A stretch of 12,805 bases of DNA from Lentimicrobiaceae bacterium. Lineage in GTDB: Bacteria > Bacteroidota > Bacteroidia > Bacteroidales > WCHB1-69. This document shows positions 1 through 7,434 of the stretch, piece by piece (positions within the stretch are counted from its first letter, which is position 1; each line of letters begins with the position of its first letter). The notes below the pieces were generated by a model. That model had not been told where the DNA came from, made no database searches, and worked only from the letters and a program-made list of their open reading frames with translations. The stretch covers positions 1 to 12,805 of the forward strand of contig WRNX01000026.1 in the NCBI GenBank assembly GCA_009776395.1. The letters are read 5' to 3'. The position numbers were made by a program, and so were the translations under genes.

Positions 1-993
1 TGGCGTTGCAACCTGAAATGCCAACATTGCGGCTCCGATTGCAAGAGCAGTAGCACATTCCCCGATATGCCTTTTGAAGATTTTCTTACCGCCATTCAAC
101 CACTGAAAAAACATTACCCCGCAAACTCTATTACGGTAGTCATCACAGGCGGAGAACCTGTTCTTCGCAAAGATTTGGCAGATTGCGGCAAACAGTTGCG
201 CGAAAACGGTTTCCTGTGGGGAATTGTTACCAACGGATACGCCTACAATGAGGATATTCACAACCAATTACTCTCTGCCGGAATGGGCAGTATCACAGTC
301 AGTTTAGACGGATTGGAAAATAATCACAACCAACTGAGAAATAACTCGAAAAGTTTTGAAAAAGCAGTTAAGGCTTTGGAACTCATTGTAGAATCACCCG
401 ATTTGAACTATGATGTAGTAACCTGTGTTCATCCTAAAAACTTATCGGAACTTTCTGAATTAAAAGAGTTTTTAATTTCAAAAAAGGTAAAAAAATGGCG
501 ACTCTTTACCATTGCTCCCATTGGCAGAGCAGAAGATAATCAAGAATTAATGTTGTCAGGCGAACAACTGCGAAAATTAATGGATTTTATTGCCGAAACC
601 CGTAAAAACGATTCTCGCATCAAACTTCAAATGAGTTGCGAAAGTTATGTGGGTGAATATGAGAGAAAAGTGCGCGACAGTTTTTTCTTTTGCCACGCAG
701 GAATTAATATCGGTTCTGTACTCATTGACGGCTCTATCTCCGCCTGCCCAAACATAGATAGAAGTTTTATTCAAGGTAATATTTACCATGATAATCTGTT
801 AGATATTTGGGAAAACCGTTTTGAAGTGATGCGAAATAGAAAATGGTGTAAAACAGGGATTTGTAAAAACTGCAAAGATTTTAAATATTGCAATGGCGGT
901 GCTATGCACCTGTGGAATGAAAAAAGAGCGTGCATAATGAGTTGTGTAGCAGAAAAATTGCAAAAGGAACTGAAGACACAATCATTCAGATAA
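1..993 (+). CDS. Radical SAM/SPASM domain protein, 5'-truncated by window edge
   Basis: The reading frame is open from base 1, so this is the last 330 residues of a larger gene; the ATG at 67 is internal. The first residues, WRCNLKCQHCGSDC, contain the CxxxCxxC motif that binds the radical SAM [4Fe-4S] cluster. A GGEP motif follows at about residues 50-53 of the visible part (ITGGEP). The C-terminal third has eight cysteines (about C231, C249, C283, C288, C291, C297, C311, C315), including C-x2-C-x5-C, typical of a SPASM domain holding auxiliary Fe-S clusters. SPASM enzymes usually modify peptides (RiPPs) or act as sulfatase-maturase-like enzymes. The CNLxCxHCGSDC start resembles, from memory, a Bacteroidales radical SAM family found beside a small lipoprotein; this is inference. 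No substrate is visible, and any partner would lie upstream, outside the window. The 3' end overlaps the convergent glycosylase gene by 8 bp. Confidence 0.9.
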   Translation, partial: WRCNLKCQHCGSDCKSSSTFPDMPFEDFLTAIQPLKKHYPANSITVVITGGEPVLRKDLADCGKQLRENGFLWGIVTNGYAYNEDIHNQLLSAGMGSITVSLDGLENNHNQLRNNSKSFEKAVKALELIVESPDLNYDVVTCVHPKNLSELSELKEFLISKKVKKWRLFTIAPIGRAEDNQELMLSGEQLRKLMDFIAETRKNDSRIKLQMSCESYVGEYERKVRDSFFFCHAGINIGSVLIDGSISACPNIDRSFIQGNIYHDNLLDIWENRFEVMRNRKWCKTGICKNCKDFKYCNGGAMHLWNEKRACIMSCVAEKLQKELKTQSFR

Positions 994-1561
994 AAATCTT
1001 AAACCTGTACAGTAAAAGCGCATCGGTGCCGGCATAATCAACGCCTATTCTTGGAGTATTTATGATTTCCGTATTAGAGAGATCAAACTTTCTATCTTCA
1101 ATCCATATTCGTTTGTTTTGGAGCGATTCACCGTTGTCTGCAAGTGTAATTCCTAAGGCTTTGGTAACTTTTCCAGGTCCATCAGTAACTTGCTGTGTCA
1201 TTTGTGCTTTTCCTATGCGTTTCAGCATCAGTTCTTCTCCATGGGTAGCATGAATAGCGCGAATCAAGATGGCATCCGGAGTATCTTTTTTATTGGTAAC
1301 TACATTCAACAAAGAGTGAACTCCGTAGCAAAGGTACACGTATGCAACGCCTCCTTCAGCGTACATCATTTCATTGCGTTTCGTTCTTCTGCCTCCAAAA
1401 GCATGACAAGCTCTATCTTCAATACCTTTATAGGCTTCCGTTTCTGTAATAATCCCTCCACAAAGTTGCCTATCAATTTTAGTGAAAATATATTTGCCAA
1501 TCAAATCTTTAGCAAGAAAAACAACATCATTATCAAGGTAGTAGATTTGAGGGAGTAGCAT
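986..1561 (-). CDS. 3-methyladenine DNA glycosylase (AAG/MPG family)
   Basis: The 191-residue protein belongs to the alkyladenine glycosylase family, which flips damaged purines (3-methyladenine, hypoxanthine and others) out of DNA and cleaves the N-glycosidic bond to start base-excision repair. Visible family motifs are ETEAY (residues 40-44, with E42 matching the catalytic Glu125 of the human enzyme and Y44 matching Tyr127), the CHAFGGRRTKRN stretch (52-63), YVYLCYG (74-80, with Y79 matching the intercalating Tyr162), LIRA (99-102), DGPGK (127-131) and PRIGV (170-174). The length is normal for bacterial members, so it looks complete. It starts 10 bp downstream of the glutamine synthetase stop, with AGAGG five bases before the ATG, so it is probably translated from the same mRNA. 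Its stop lies inside the 3' end of the convergent radical SAM gene. It acts in the cytoplasm. Confidence 0.95.
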   Translation of the reverse strand: MLLPQIYYLDNDVVFLAKDLIGKYIFTKIDRQLCGGIITETEAYKGIEDRACHAFGGRRTKRNEMMYAEGGVAYVYLCYGVHSLLNVVTNKKDTPDAILIRAIHATHGEELMLKRIGKAQMTQQVTDGPGKVTKALGITLADNGESLQNKRIWIEDRKFDLSNTEIINTPRIGVDYAGTDALLLYRFKIFI

Positions 1562-1565
1562 TTTT

Positions 1566-1571
1566 GCCTCT
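1566..1571 (-). promoter_or_regulatory. Shine-Dalgarno-like site for the glycosylase gene
   Basis: On the minus strand, AGAGGC lies directly after the glutamine synthetase stop codon, and AGAGG is separated from the glycosylase ATG by five bases. It supports the start at 1561 and coupled translation. Such a purine box is not obvious before the other genes here, as is common in Bacteroidota. Confidence 0.4.
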
Positions 1572-3080
1572 TTATCCGCAATGAAAATATTTATTTACCA
1601 ACTCTAACATTTTTTTAGGATCCTTTTCAATCTCTTCTCTAATATTTTGATCGTTAAACGACTTCAGATGCTTAATCATATCGTCAATCATTTCAGCGGG
1701 GAAAACGCCATGATTTTCAAAAATAGTTCTACGTTTAGAGAGTTCATCGGCAGATTCCCAACAAGAGGCGGGCAGTTGTTCCAAACTCATCAAACGCTCT
1801 TTTTCTTCAGGTTTATGAATGTTTACATTCACGTAGGTTTTTTCTGCAAATTTGAGTGCATTTTCCATTTCAAATCCGTGGCGTGCAGCAACAACCAAAC
1901 CTGCTAAGAGTAAATAGATATCAGCGGAACCATCGGGGCATCGAAATTCAACGGTTTGTTTTTGAGACAAGTTAGCATGTTGTGGTTTTTCGCAAGGGTT
2001 TATGTCGGCAATCATATCGTTTTTGTGTGTCCAACCAAGAGGAACACGCACTAAAACCGAGCGGTTTCTGTCGCCCCAGCAAATTGTGGTAGGCGCTTCC
2101 TGATGAGGTACCAAACGGAAATAAGAGGTAGGGTTGGTGTTTCCGAAAGCGGTAAGTGATGACGCGCAAGTCATATATCCTGCAATAGCGGTTTTGGCAA
2201 TGGAGTTGAGTTTGCCTTTGTCCACCATTTTGTTAATTCCGGTTTTACTTACGATGCGGGTGTGAATGTGCAATCCGCTACCTGCTTTTCCTTCTGTTAT
2301 TTTTGGCGCAAAAGTTACATTTAACCCATATTGATAAGCCAAATTCCTAATAATCCATTTGGCAATTACCAATTGGTCGGCGGCGTCTAAGGTATCGGTA
2401 ACTAAAAACTCTATTTCGTTTTGTTCATAAATTTTTCCATCTAGGGTAAAATTTCCCACTTCGGAGTGTCCATATTTGATAAGTCCGCCTGTTTTAGCAA
2501 TCAGCAACATACATTCAGTACGAAACTGTTCAAATTTGGTATAAGGCATAGATTCGTGGTATCCTTTTTGGTTTTCTGCAAGGTAAAGATCTTCTTCTTC
2601 AGCAATTACGTAATATTCAAGTTCTCCCATAGCGTGAAAAACCATTCCTGTAGTTTTTTCAAACGATTTTAATGCTTTTCGAAGGATGTTTTCCGGTGCA
2701 TTTTCCATCGGTTTTCCATCTTTATTAAAATAGGAGCAAAGGAAACACAGGGTTGGTATTTCGCTGAATGGATCCATGAAAGCGGTTGAAAATCTTGGGA
2801 TTACGTACAAATCGCTGGAGCCTGCATGGATATAGGATGGAAAAATGTTGGATCCGTCTACCCGTTCTCCAGAAGACAATATTTGTTCTAAGTAATCTCT
2901 ATTATTCACCACAAAATTTAAGGTTTTCAAACGTCCATCCTGCGCCACGTAACGGAAATTCACCATTTGAATACCTTTATCTTCTATGTACTTAATAATG
3001 TCGGCTTTGGTAAATTCGCACGGCATTTTTTTCAAAAATTGAACCAATGGGTTCAGATTCATTGCAATTTTTTCTTTCAT
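1572..3080 (-). CDS. glnA: Glutamine synthetase, type I-like (about 500 residues)
   Basis: The 502-residue protein makes glutamine from glutamate, ammonia and ATP in the cytoplasm. The N-terminal beta-grasp region runs to about residue 110 and includes DGSNI at 75-79. The catalytic domain follows, with metal-binding glutamates in GELEY (E153, E155), HSEVGN (E207) and NEIEF (E222/E224), the metal-binding His in SGLHIH (H271), the glutamate/phosphate-binding segments NPTSYFRLVP (316-325) and WGDRNRS (335-341), and VEFRCPD (377-383; E379, R381). The adenylylation segment NLYDLPPEE of enterobacterial enzymes has no clear counterpart, so control by adenylylation is unlikely. The length is that of GSI, not the roughly 730-residue GSIII also common in Bacteroidota. 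An alternative start is M7 at 3062. The gap to the upstream C25 peptidase stop is 31 bp. A GS-like gamma-glutamyl-amine ligase cannot be excluded, but the active-site set looks complete. Confidence 0.92.
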   Translation of the reverse strand: MKEKIAMNLNPLVQFLKKMPCEFTKADIIKYIEDKGIQMVNFRYVAQDGRLKTLNFVVNNRDYLEQILSSGERVDGSNIFPSYIHAGSSDLYVIPRFSTAFMDPFSEIPTLCFLCSYFNKDGKPMENAPENILRKALKSFEKTTGMVFHAMGELEYYVIAEEEDLYLAENQKGYHESMPYTKFEQFRTECMLLIAKTGGLIKYGHSEVGNFTLDGKIYEQNEIEFLVTDTLDAADQLVIAKWIIRNLAYQYGLNVTFAPKITEGKAGSGLHIHTRIVSKTGINKMVDKGKLNSIAKTAIAGYMTCASSLTAFGNTNPTSYFRLVPHQEAPTTICWGDRNRSVLVRVPLGWTHKNDMIADINPCEKPQHANLSQKQTVEFRCPDGSADIYLLLAGLVVAARHGFEMENALKFAEKTYVNVNIHKPEEKERLMSLEQLPASCWESADELSKRRTIFENHGVFPAEMIDDMIKHLKSFNDQNIREEIEKDPKKMLELVNKYFHCG

Positions 3081-3111
3081 AAAATTGTTATTAATAAATA
3101 GTTAGTAAATT

Positions 3112-6100
3112 TCAAAATTTCATTACCACCAACCGTTTCACCGCAACCTCACCTGTTTCAGAATAGATCTTCACAAAATAAATGCCATCTTGCAAATGCG
3201 AAACATTTAAAACCACTCCGTCAGCCTTCAGCTGCCACCCCTCCAATGTATTGGAGGGGAATTTAGCCATTACGTTTCTACCGTAAACATCAAATATCTC
3301 AATTCTCGCAACTTGTAACCCGTAACTCGTAACTCGTAACTCTCCCGTAGTTGGATTGGGAAAAAGACTGAAAGAGGAGGACGGTAAATTGGGAATCCCT
3401 AAAACATCAATAGTAACGCTAACGCCTTCTGTAAGTTCCGATTCCTCGCAGTGTTTATAAATAGCAGAAACTTTGTAGATATAGGTTCCATTTTCAAGGT
3501 TTTCATCTGTATATTCGGTATCTTCAAGTATTTCCGTATTTATTTTCACTTCATCACGATAAATATTATATCCCAGCAATTCACCATCAATATTTTCAGG
3601 TGTATTCCAGGTAAGAATGGCGTTTGCTTCTTCGTCAATACCGGCAAGTTCAACCGGCGGTTCGCAAAATTCAGGTTCCGGAGGCAAAAAGAAACATATC
3701 ACATTCGACATCTCTGCAAATGATTCTTTATTTCCTTCATAAATTGCAGTTACATTATAAACATACACCCCTTCGGTTACATCTTCTTCTGTATATGTTA
3801 AATCGGTTATTATGTCGCTGTTTAATTTATTGCCATCTCTGTAAATATTGTATCCGGTGGGTGTTCCTTCGGCAGGCGCTTCCCAAGAGGTAGTGATAGT
3901 AGTTTCTGATAATTCTGCTTCTACGTTTTGAACACGCGCATAGAGTTCGGGAAGGGTGATGGTATAATCGTGAGTTTGTCCGTAACTTTCATTATTACAA
4001 GCGACAGGTGTACCGCTCCATTTACATACGAGTCTAAAACGTGATGTTCCCGGAACAAAATTTTCAGGAACCGTAAAATTGGCAGTATATTCCGTATTGG
4101 CTGTGCCACAAGTGAGCGTTATTTTCTTTTCATCAGTAGTAAATTCATTATCTCCGTTAAAATCGAACCAACCGCCTACTTGTTGTGAATTGTATCCGCA
4201 TTTTACTTTAACAGTATAGTTTTCACCCGGTTCTAATACTACATTAGTACTTGTATAGTCTTGATATCCGCCGGTTACACAGGCAGTACTTAAATTGTTA
4301 ATTAATAAATTAGAGGCATCTGATGTTTTATACAGGATAACAGAGGTAAATTTATCGCTTTGGCTACAATTTTGGCTACCTGATGAACAGTAATTACTTG
4401 ATCCGGAATTTGAAACAGTGAAATCTTTTTCATAAGAGATTCCATAGTTTGCATCAACTAAGAGGTCGAAATTGGCAATGTGTCCAAAAGGCATATCGGG
4501 GGAGGTAATTACTACAAAATCAAAATTCATACTTTCTCCTGCTTCTAAATTTACGGCGGCGCGAGATTTATCTTCATCACAAGCAAGGGTTACATACGGG
4601 CTGTTCATTTCAAGGCTTCCTTTCAGATTGAAAGCGTCTGCACCGCCTTTATTTTTAATCACGGTGGTAAGCGTAACAACAGTGCCTTTGGGTAAACTTC
4701 CATTTTCAGCACCATTAATAAGCACTTTTTCTATGGCAAACTTTGGTGCGTAAGCTTTTAACGACATTTTACTTTCCCAGGTTCTTCCTTTTCCATTTTC
4801 TATAACAGTTACTTCTATAGGAAAAGTTTTACCATCCTGAATATCATTTGCAACGGTAACGTTAAAATTCACGGTAGCCGTGCCATCGGGAGTTATACTG
4901 CCACATTGCGCATTTGGTTTATCAATAGACAACTGTGGATCATTAGATGCTATGGTTATATTCAGTGGTTCGGTGGATTCAATACCCACATTTTTAAAAG
5001 TAACGGAAATTTCACTGTTTTCTGAGATATAGGTTAATATATCTTCTTCTACAACAGTATAGTCAATCGGAATAATATAGGGACCCTCTGCTGGAACAAC
5101 CGCCACTACAGCCTCATATCTTAGGAAGTTTTGTCCGGTAATCACCACATTAATTTCTGTCGTAGGTAATAAAGTAGAGGGAATCATCATATCTTGTATT
5201 GTGCCTGTTGCCGTTGCTATATCAAGAATTTCAAGATTTCCGTCAATTTCTGCTGTAAGCGCTATCAACGCGCCTTCGTTGGCTGAAATTTGGAAAGTTG
5301 ACATCCCTGCCAAAGATACTTCTTGATGATTTACTGTAAGTTGCTGAGGTACTTCGGTAAAAAGTCTTAAAAACAAGTCCGAATGAGAGGTAAACATTTG
5401 GTAAGTAATGTTTTTGTCGCCTGTATTATAGGGCCAACTGCTGGAATATAAGAAATATTTACCCGACACATTTCCAAAAGCAGGCATCCAATTTCCAGAA
5501 TATCCAACGTGTGGACCAGCATTAGTTCCGTAATTTGGACCATAAGTTGGCATAAATTCAGGATCAAACAAATCGTACATTCCCCAGGCATACACATCGT
5601 TTACAAAAGAATAGGATACTTCTGTGGGTCCTAAAAATCCAACGCAACCTGCATTTTGTCCTTGATAAGTATATCTATGGAATACTTCGCCAAAACAGGG
5701 GGAAGAATGGTTAAATTTTCCTGTTAAACAATTGATAGTGAAAACGTATGTCATTTTTCCAACATTATTAAGTTGGCTAATATGATTGGATTGGAAAGCG
5801 GGTTCGCCCCAGCCGTTTTCAAAACCGTGATCTCGGTGTTGCAGTGCAAAAGCGCCGTTGTTAATAGCCGTAACTACCTGTGCGGGCGTACCTCCCGACC
5901 AACCGCCCAATTCAGATGGAGTTGCAGGGATATATCCGGTTCCGTTGGGACCAAAATAATTGATCACCGAAGAAGTATTTGATGCTGAAGACCAAGTGCT
6001 TCCTGGTGAACCTTCATAAATGGCATTAATTCTTACGGGTGTTTTATTTTGATTTCTCCAATATCCTCCAACCACTTCAGAACATATCTGAAACCATCTT

Positions 6101-7260
6101 ACTGTTTGCCAACCCAGCGCAGTAATAGGATTTTGATAGTATGCAGGATCCATACAAGGTTGTGTTTCATATTCCATAAATTTGCTAACTAATATCGCCA
6201 TTTGCGCTTCTGTTTCGGCAGCCATTCTTCCGAAAACCATATCGGGTAAAAGATTTCCTGTTACATCGGCATATTGGTTGTCAGTAATACAAGAGCCCGA
6301 ATAGGGATGTGAAATAGTTTCGGCAGGGATTCCAAGCGCAACATTCGTGTTATGGTCTGCCATGAGTAATACGGCAACGGGTGGATTATCCCAGGTATTA
6401 TAGGCATTATGAAACCATGCTTTTAACTGTGTAGTGTTTGTAACTTCCATTTCTTCCAATTTCATAATTTGAGTGTAGATACCCTGTTTGGTTCTAAATT
6501 CTTTAATTTGTTCTGCGTAAGGAAGAAAATCTTCTCGGTTTGGGATGACAATCAAATATTCACATCCTGTTCCACTTTTAGAGTTTTTAGCAGTGTATTC
6601 CATTTCAGGAAGAACCTCATAGTTCAGTATTGCATTTTTAAGAATTGGGTCAAACCACGGCGAACGATACTTCGGATCATCATATTCTCTTGTACCGCCA
6701 ATATATTCAATATTAAGATCGATATTGTTAATGACGATTAATTCTTTAGTAACGGGATTATACTGAAAAGGAGTAATTCCCAGCACAACAGTATTAACGC
6801 CTCTTAAAGTAGTAACTTCAGAAATTTCAACCGGATTTTGCGGGTAATACTCATTTGTAGTATAAACTCTTTCATCTTTTACATAATCTATTACAGGATC
6901 TTCGGGAATAGCCTGTATTCTCAGTGCTGGTGCAAGGTTAATATTTTGAAATGTTTCGGTTTCCATACTGTTAATGGATACTCTAAGTTCAGCTCCTTTT
7001 GGAACGGCAATAAATTTGCTCATTCTGGGAAGATTCGGCATCCCTTCATCGTTTGGAATAAAGATACCTGATAAATTAATTTCGTGCATATCTTCACCTC
7101 GGTAATTCAGCGATGATATTTCGTAAGATTGCAGCCCCATGTGAATAGAAATACCATTCTTGTCTCTTAAATGGTTATAAGTTATCTCTTGAGCAAAAAG
7201 GGTTGAAACTAAAATTGCATGAAATGCAAAAAACAAAAACAAAAGAATAAATTTTTTCAT
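3112..7260 (-). CDS. Secreted gingipain-family (C25) cysteine peptidase with T9SS C-terminal sorting domain
   Basis: The 1382-residue protein has a signal peptide (residues 1-23, likely cut after LFA). An N-terminal C25 propeptide-like region runs to about 225. The peptidase domain (about 230-640) has the probable catalytic His478 in QHRDHGFENGWGEP and Cys511 in FTINCLTGKF, followed by CFGEVF (522-527), as in gingipains. Ig-like adhesive segments occupy about 640-950. A cysteine-bearing GEVED-like domain lies at about 955-1100, with GGWFDFNGDNEF at 1029-1040. Two fibronectin III-like modules follow (about 1107-1187 and 1200-1285), then a type A T9SS sorting domain from FSLFPNPTTGEL (1297) to the end. 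It should cross the outer membrane by T9SS and be displayed or released, acting as a protease or adhesin. The added modules and sorting domain argue against it being the T9SS sortase PorU. Substrate specificity is not evident. Two DNA repeats lie in the sorting-domain code. It is the first gene of the leftward run. Confidence 0.93.
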   Translation of the reverse strand: MKKFILLFLFFAFHAILVSTLFAQEITYNHLRDKNGISIHMGLQSYEISSLNYRGEDMHEINLSGIFIPNDEGMPNLPRMSKFIAVPKGAELRVSINSMETETFQNINLAPALRIQAIPEDPVIDYVKDERVYTTNEYYPQNPVEISEVTTLRGVNTVVLGITPFQYNPVTKELIVINNIDLNIEYIGGTREYDDPKYRSPWFDPILKNAILNYEVLPEMEYTAKNSKSGTGCEYLIVIPNREDFLPYAEQIKEFRTKQGIYTQIMKLEEMEVTNTTQLKAWFHNAYNTWDNPPVAVLLMADHNTNVALGIPAETISHPYSGSCITDNQYADVTGNLLPDMVFGRMAAETEAQMAILVSKFMEYETQPCMDPAYYQNPITALGWQTVRWFQICSEVVGGYWRNQNKTPVRINAIYEGSPGSTWSSASNTSSVINYFGPNGTGYIPATPSELGGWSGGTPAQVVTAINNGAFALQHRDHGFENGWGEPAFQSNHISQLNNVGKMTYVFTINCLTGKFNHSSPCFGEVFHRYTYQGQNAGCVGFLGPTEVSYSFVNDVYAWGMYDLFDPEFMPTYGPNYGTNAGPHVGYSGNWMPAFGNVSGKYFLYSSSWPYNTGDKNITYQMFTSHSDLFLRLFTEVPQQLTVNHQEVSLAGMSTFQISANEGALIALTAEIDGNLEILDIATATGTIQDMMIPSTLLPTTEINVVITGQNFLRYEAVVAVVPAEGPYIIPIDYTVVEEDILTYISENSEISVTFKNVGIESTEPLNITIASNDPQLSIDKPNAQCGSITPDGTATVNFNVTVANDIQDGKTFPIEVTVIENGKGRTWESKMSLKAYAPKFAIEKVLINGAENGSLPKGTVVTLTTVIKNKGGADAFNLKGSLEMNSPYVTLACDEDKSRAAVNLEAGESMNFDFVVITSPDMPFGHIANFDLLVDANYGISYEKDFTVSNSGSSNYCSSGSQNCSQSDKFTSVILYKTSDASNLLINNLSTACVTGGYQDYTSTNVVLEPGENYTVKVKCGYNSQQVGGWFDFNGDNEFTTDEKKITLTCGTANTEYTANFTVPENFVPGTSRFRLVCKWSGTPVACNNESYGQTHDYTITLPELYARVQNVEAELSETTITTSWEAPAEGTPTGYNIYRDGNKLNSDIITDLTYTEEDVTEGVYVYNVTAIYEGNKESFAEMSNVICFFLPPEPEFCEPPVELAGIDEEANAILTWNTPENIDGELLGYNIYRDEVKINTEILEDTEYTDENLENGTYIYKVSAIYKHCEESELTEGVSVTIDVLGIPNLPSSSFSLFPNPTTGELRVTSYGLQVARIEIFDVYGRNVMAKFPSNTLEGWQLKADGVVLNVSHLQDGIYFVKIYSETGEVAVKRLVVMKF
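3238..3259. repeat. Perfect palindrome inside sorting-domain code (10-bp arms, 2-bp loop)
   Basis: The left arm cccctccaat (3238-3247) is the exact reverse complement of the right arm attggagggg (3250-3259), with loop gt. It lies in frame within the T9SS sorting-domain code and gives residues around FPSNTLEGW. It is GC-richer than its surroundings and has no poly-T tail on either strand, so it does not look like an intrinsic terminator. Confidence 0.85.
3314..3342. repeat. 7-bp tandem repeat (cgtaact) inside sorting-domain code
   Basis: Three perfect copies of cgtaact run from 3321 to 3341, and an imperfect copy (tgtaacc) precedes them. On the coding strand the unit reads as GAGTTAC-type heptamers and encodes ELRVTSYGLQV. 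Because 7 is not a multiple of 3, gain or loss of one unit would shift the frame just after the FPNPTTG motif. Confidence 0.85.
3406..3942 (-). repeat. Two tandem fibronectin III-like modules (coding repeat)
   Basis: The modules are encoded at 3942-3700 (residues 1107-1187) and 3663-3406 (residues 1200-1285) of the C25 peptidase. Both share the pattern GYNIYRD, then K(L/I)N(S/T)(D/E)I, then YT(E/D)E, then G(V/T)Y(V/I)Y(N/K)V(T/S)AIY, each about 80-85 residues long. They look like an internal duplication, joined by a short proline-rich linker (FLPPEPEFCEPP). Their likely role is as spacers or adhesive modules between the catalytic part and the sorting domain. Confidence 0.8.
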
Positions 7261-7306
7261 CTGAATATTTATATGGAAGATTAATTAATAATTATGAATT
7301 TTTTGG

Positions 7307-7314
7307 CAAAAATA
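7307..7314 (-). promoter_or_regulatory. Candidate Bacteroidota -7 box for the C25 peptidase gene
   Basis: On the minus strand the sequence is TATTTTTG, an exact match to the Bacteroidota -7 consensus TAnnTTTG, 47 bp upstream of the ATG at 7260. This would give a leader of about 40 bases. The -33 TTTG element is not clearly present at the expected spacing, so the call rests on one box. Confidence 0.4.
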
Positions 7315-7398
7315 TATAATAAATTGTTTTTGATAACATATTCTGAAGTTTTTAAAGGTCATTACTTGGCAGTTTTTAAATTTTTCTAAAAAAAACCA

Positions 7399-7406
7399 TA
7401 TTTTCG
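7399..7406 (+). promoter_or_regulatory. Weak candidate -7 box for kce
   Basis: TATTTTCG differs from TAnnTTTG at one position and lies about 29 bp before the kce ATG. No good -33 box stands upstream at the usual spacing; only T-rich sequence is there. Confidence 0.25.
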
Positions 7407-7434
7407 CAAACAAAAATTTAACCCCTTTATCAAT

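Larger units (their letters stand above)
3115..3372 (-). other. T9SS type A C-terminal sorting domain (coding segment)
   Basis: This segment encodes residues 1297-1382 of the C25 peptidase. It begins with FSLFPNPTTGELRV, continues with IEIFDVYGRNV and DGIYFVKI, and ends in a basic/hydrophobic tail (VKRLVVMKF). This is the usual pattern of the domain recognised by the type IX secretion machinery and normally removed after export. Its presence implies that the organism has a complete T9SS elsewhere. Confidence 0.92.
7261..7434. promoter_or_regulatory. Divergent AT-rich intergenic region, C25 peptidase / kce
   Basis: This 174-bp gap separates two divergently read genes and must hold both promoters. 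It is strongly AT-rich. A 10-bp direct repeat, agtttttaaa, occurs at 7347-7356 and 7371-7380, with starts 24 bp apart. I see no RNA gene or convincing short ORF in it. Confidence 0.6.

Noticed and set aside
989..1000. Small inverted repeat (agat aaaa atct) at the convergent gene ends
   Set aside because: A four-pair AT-rich stem without a T-run is too weak to call a bidirectional terminator.
1190..1558. Plus-strand ORF of 122 codons opposite the glycosylase gene
   Set aside because: It is antisense to a conserved glycosylase with intact motifs and has low-complexity composition; no family is recognisable.
3314..3342. CRISPR-like direct repeats
   Set aside because: The 7-bp units are directly adjacent with no spacers, so this is a microsatellite, not a CRISPR array.
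4472..4753. Plus-strand ORF of 93 codons opposite the C25 peptidase gene
   Set aside because: It lies fully within a well-supported gene on the other strand, has no recognisable domain, and looks like a shadow frame.
3112..7260. Identification of the C25 protein as the T9SS sortase PorU
   Set aside because: PorU lacks a GEVED domain, FN3-like modules and, to my knowledge, a cleavable sorting domain of this type; here these form the C-terminal third of the protein.
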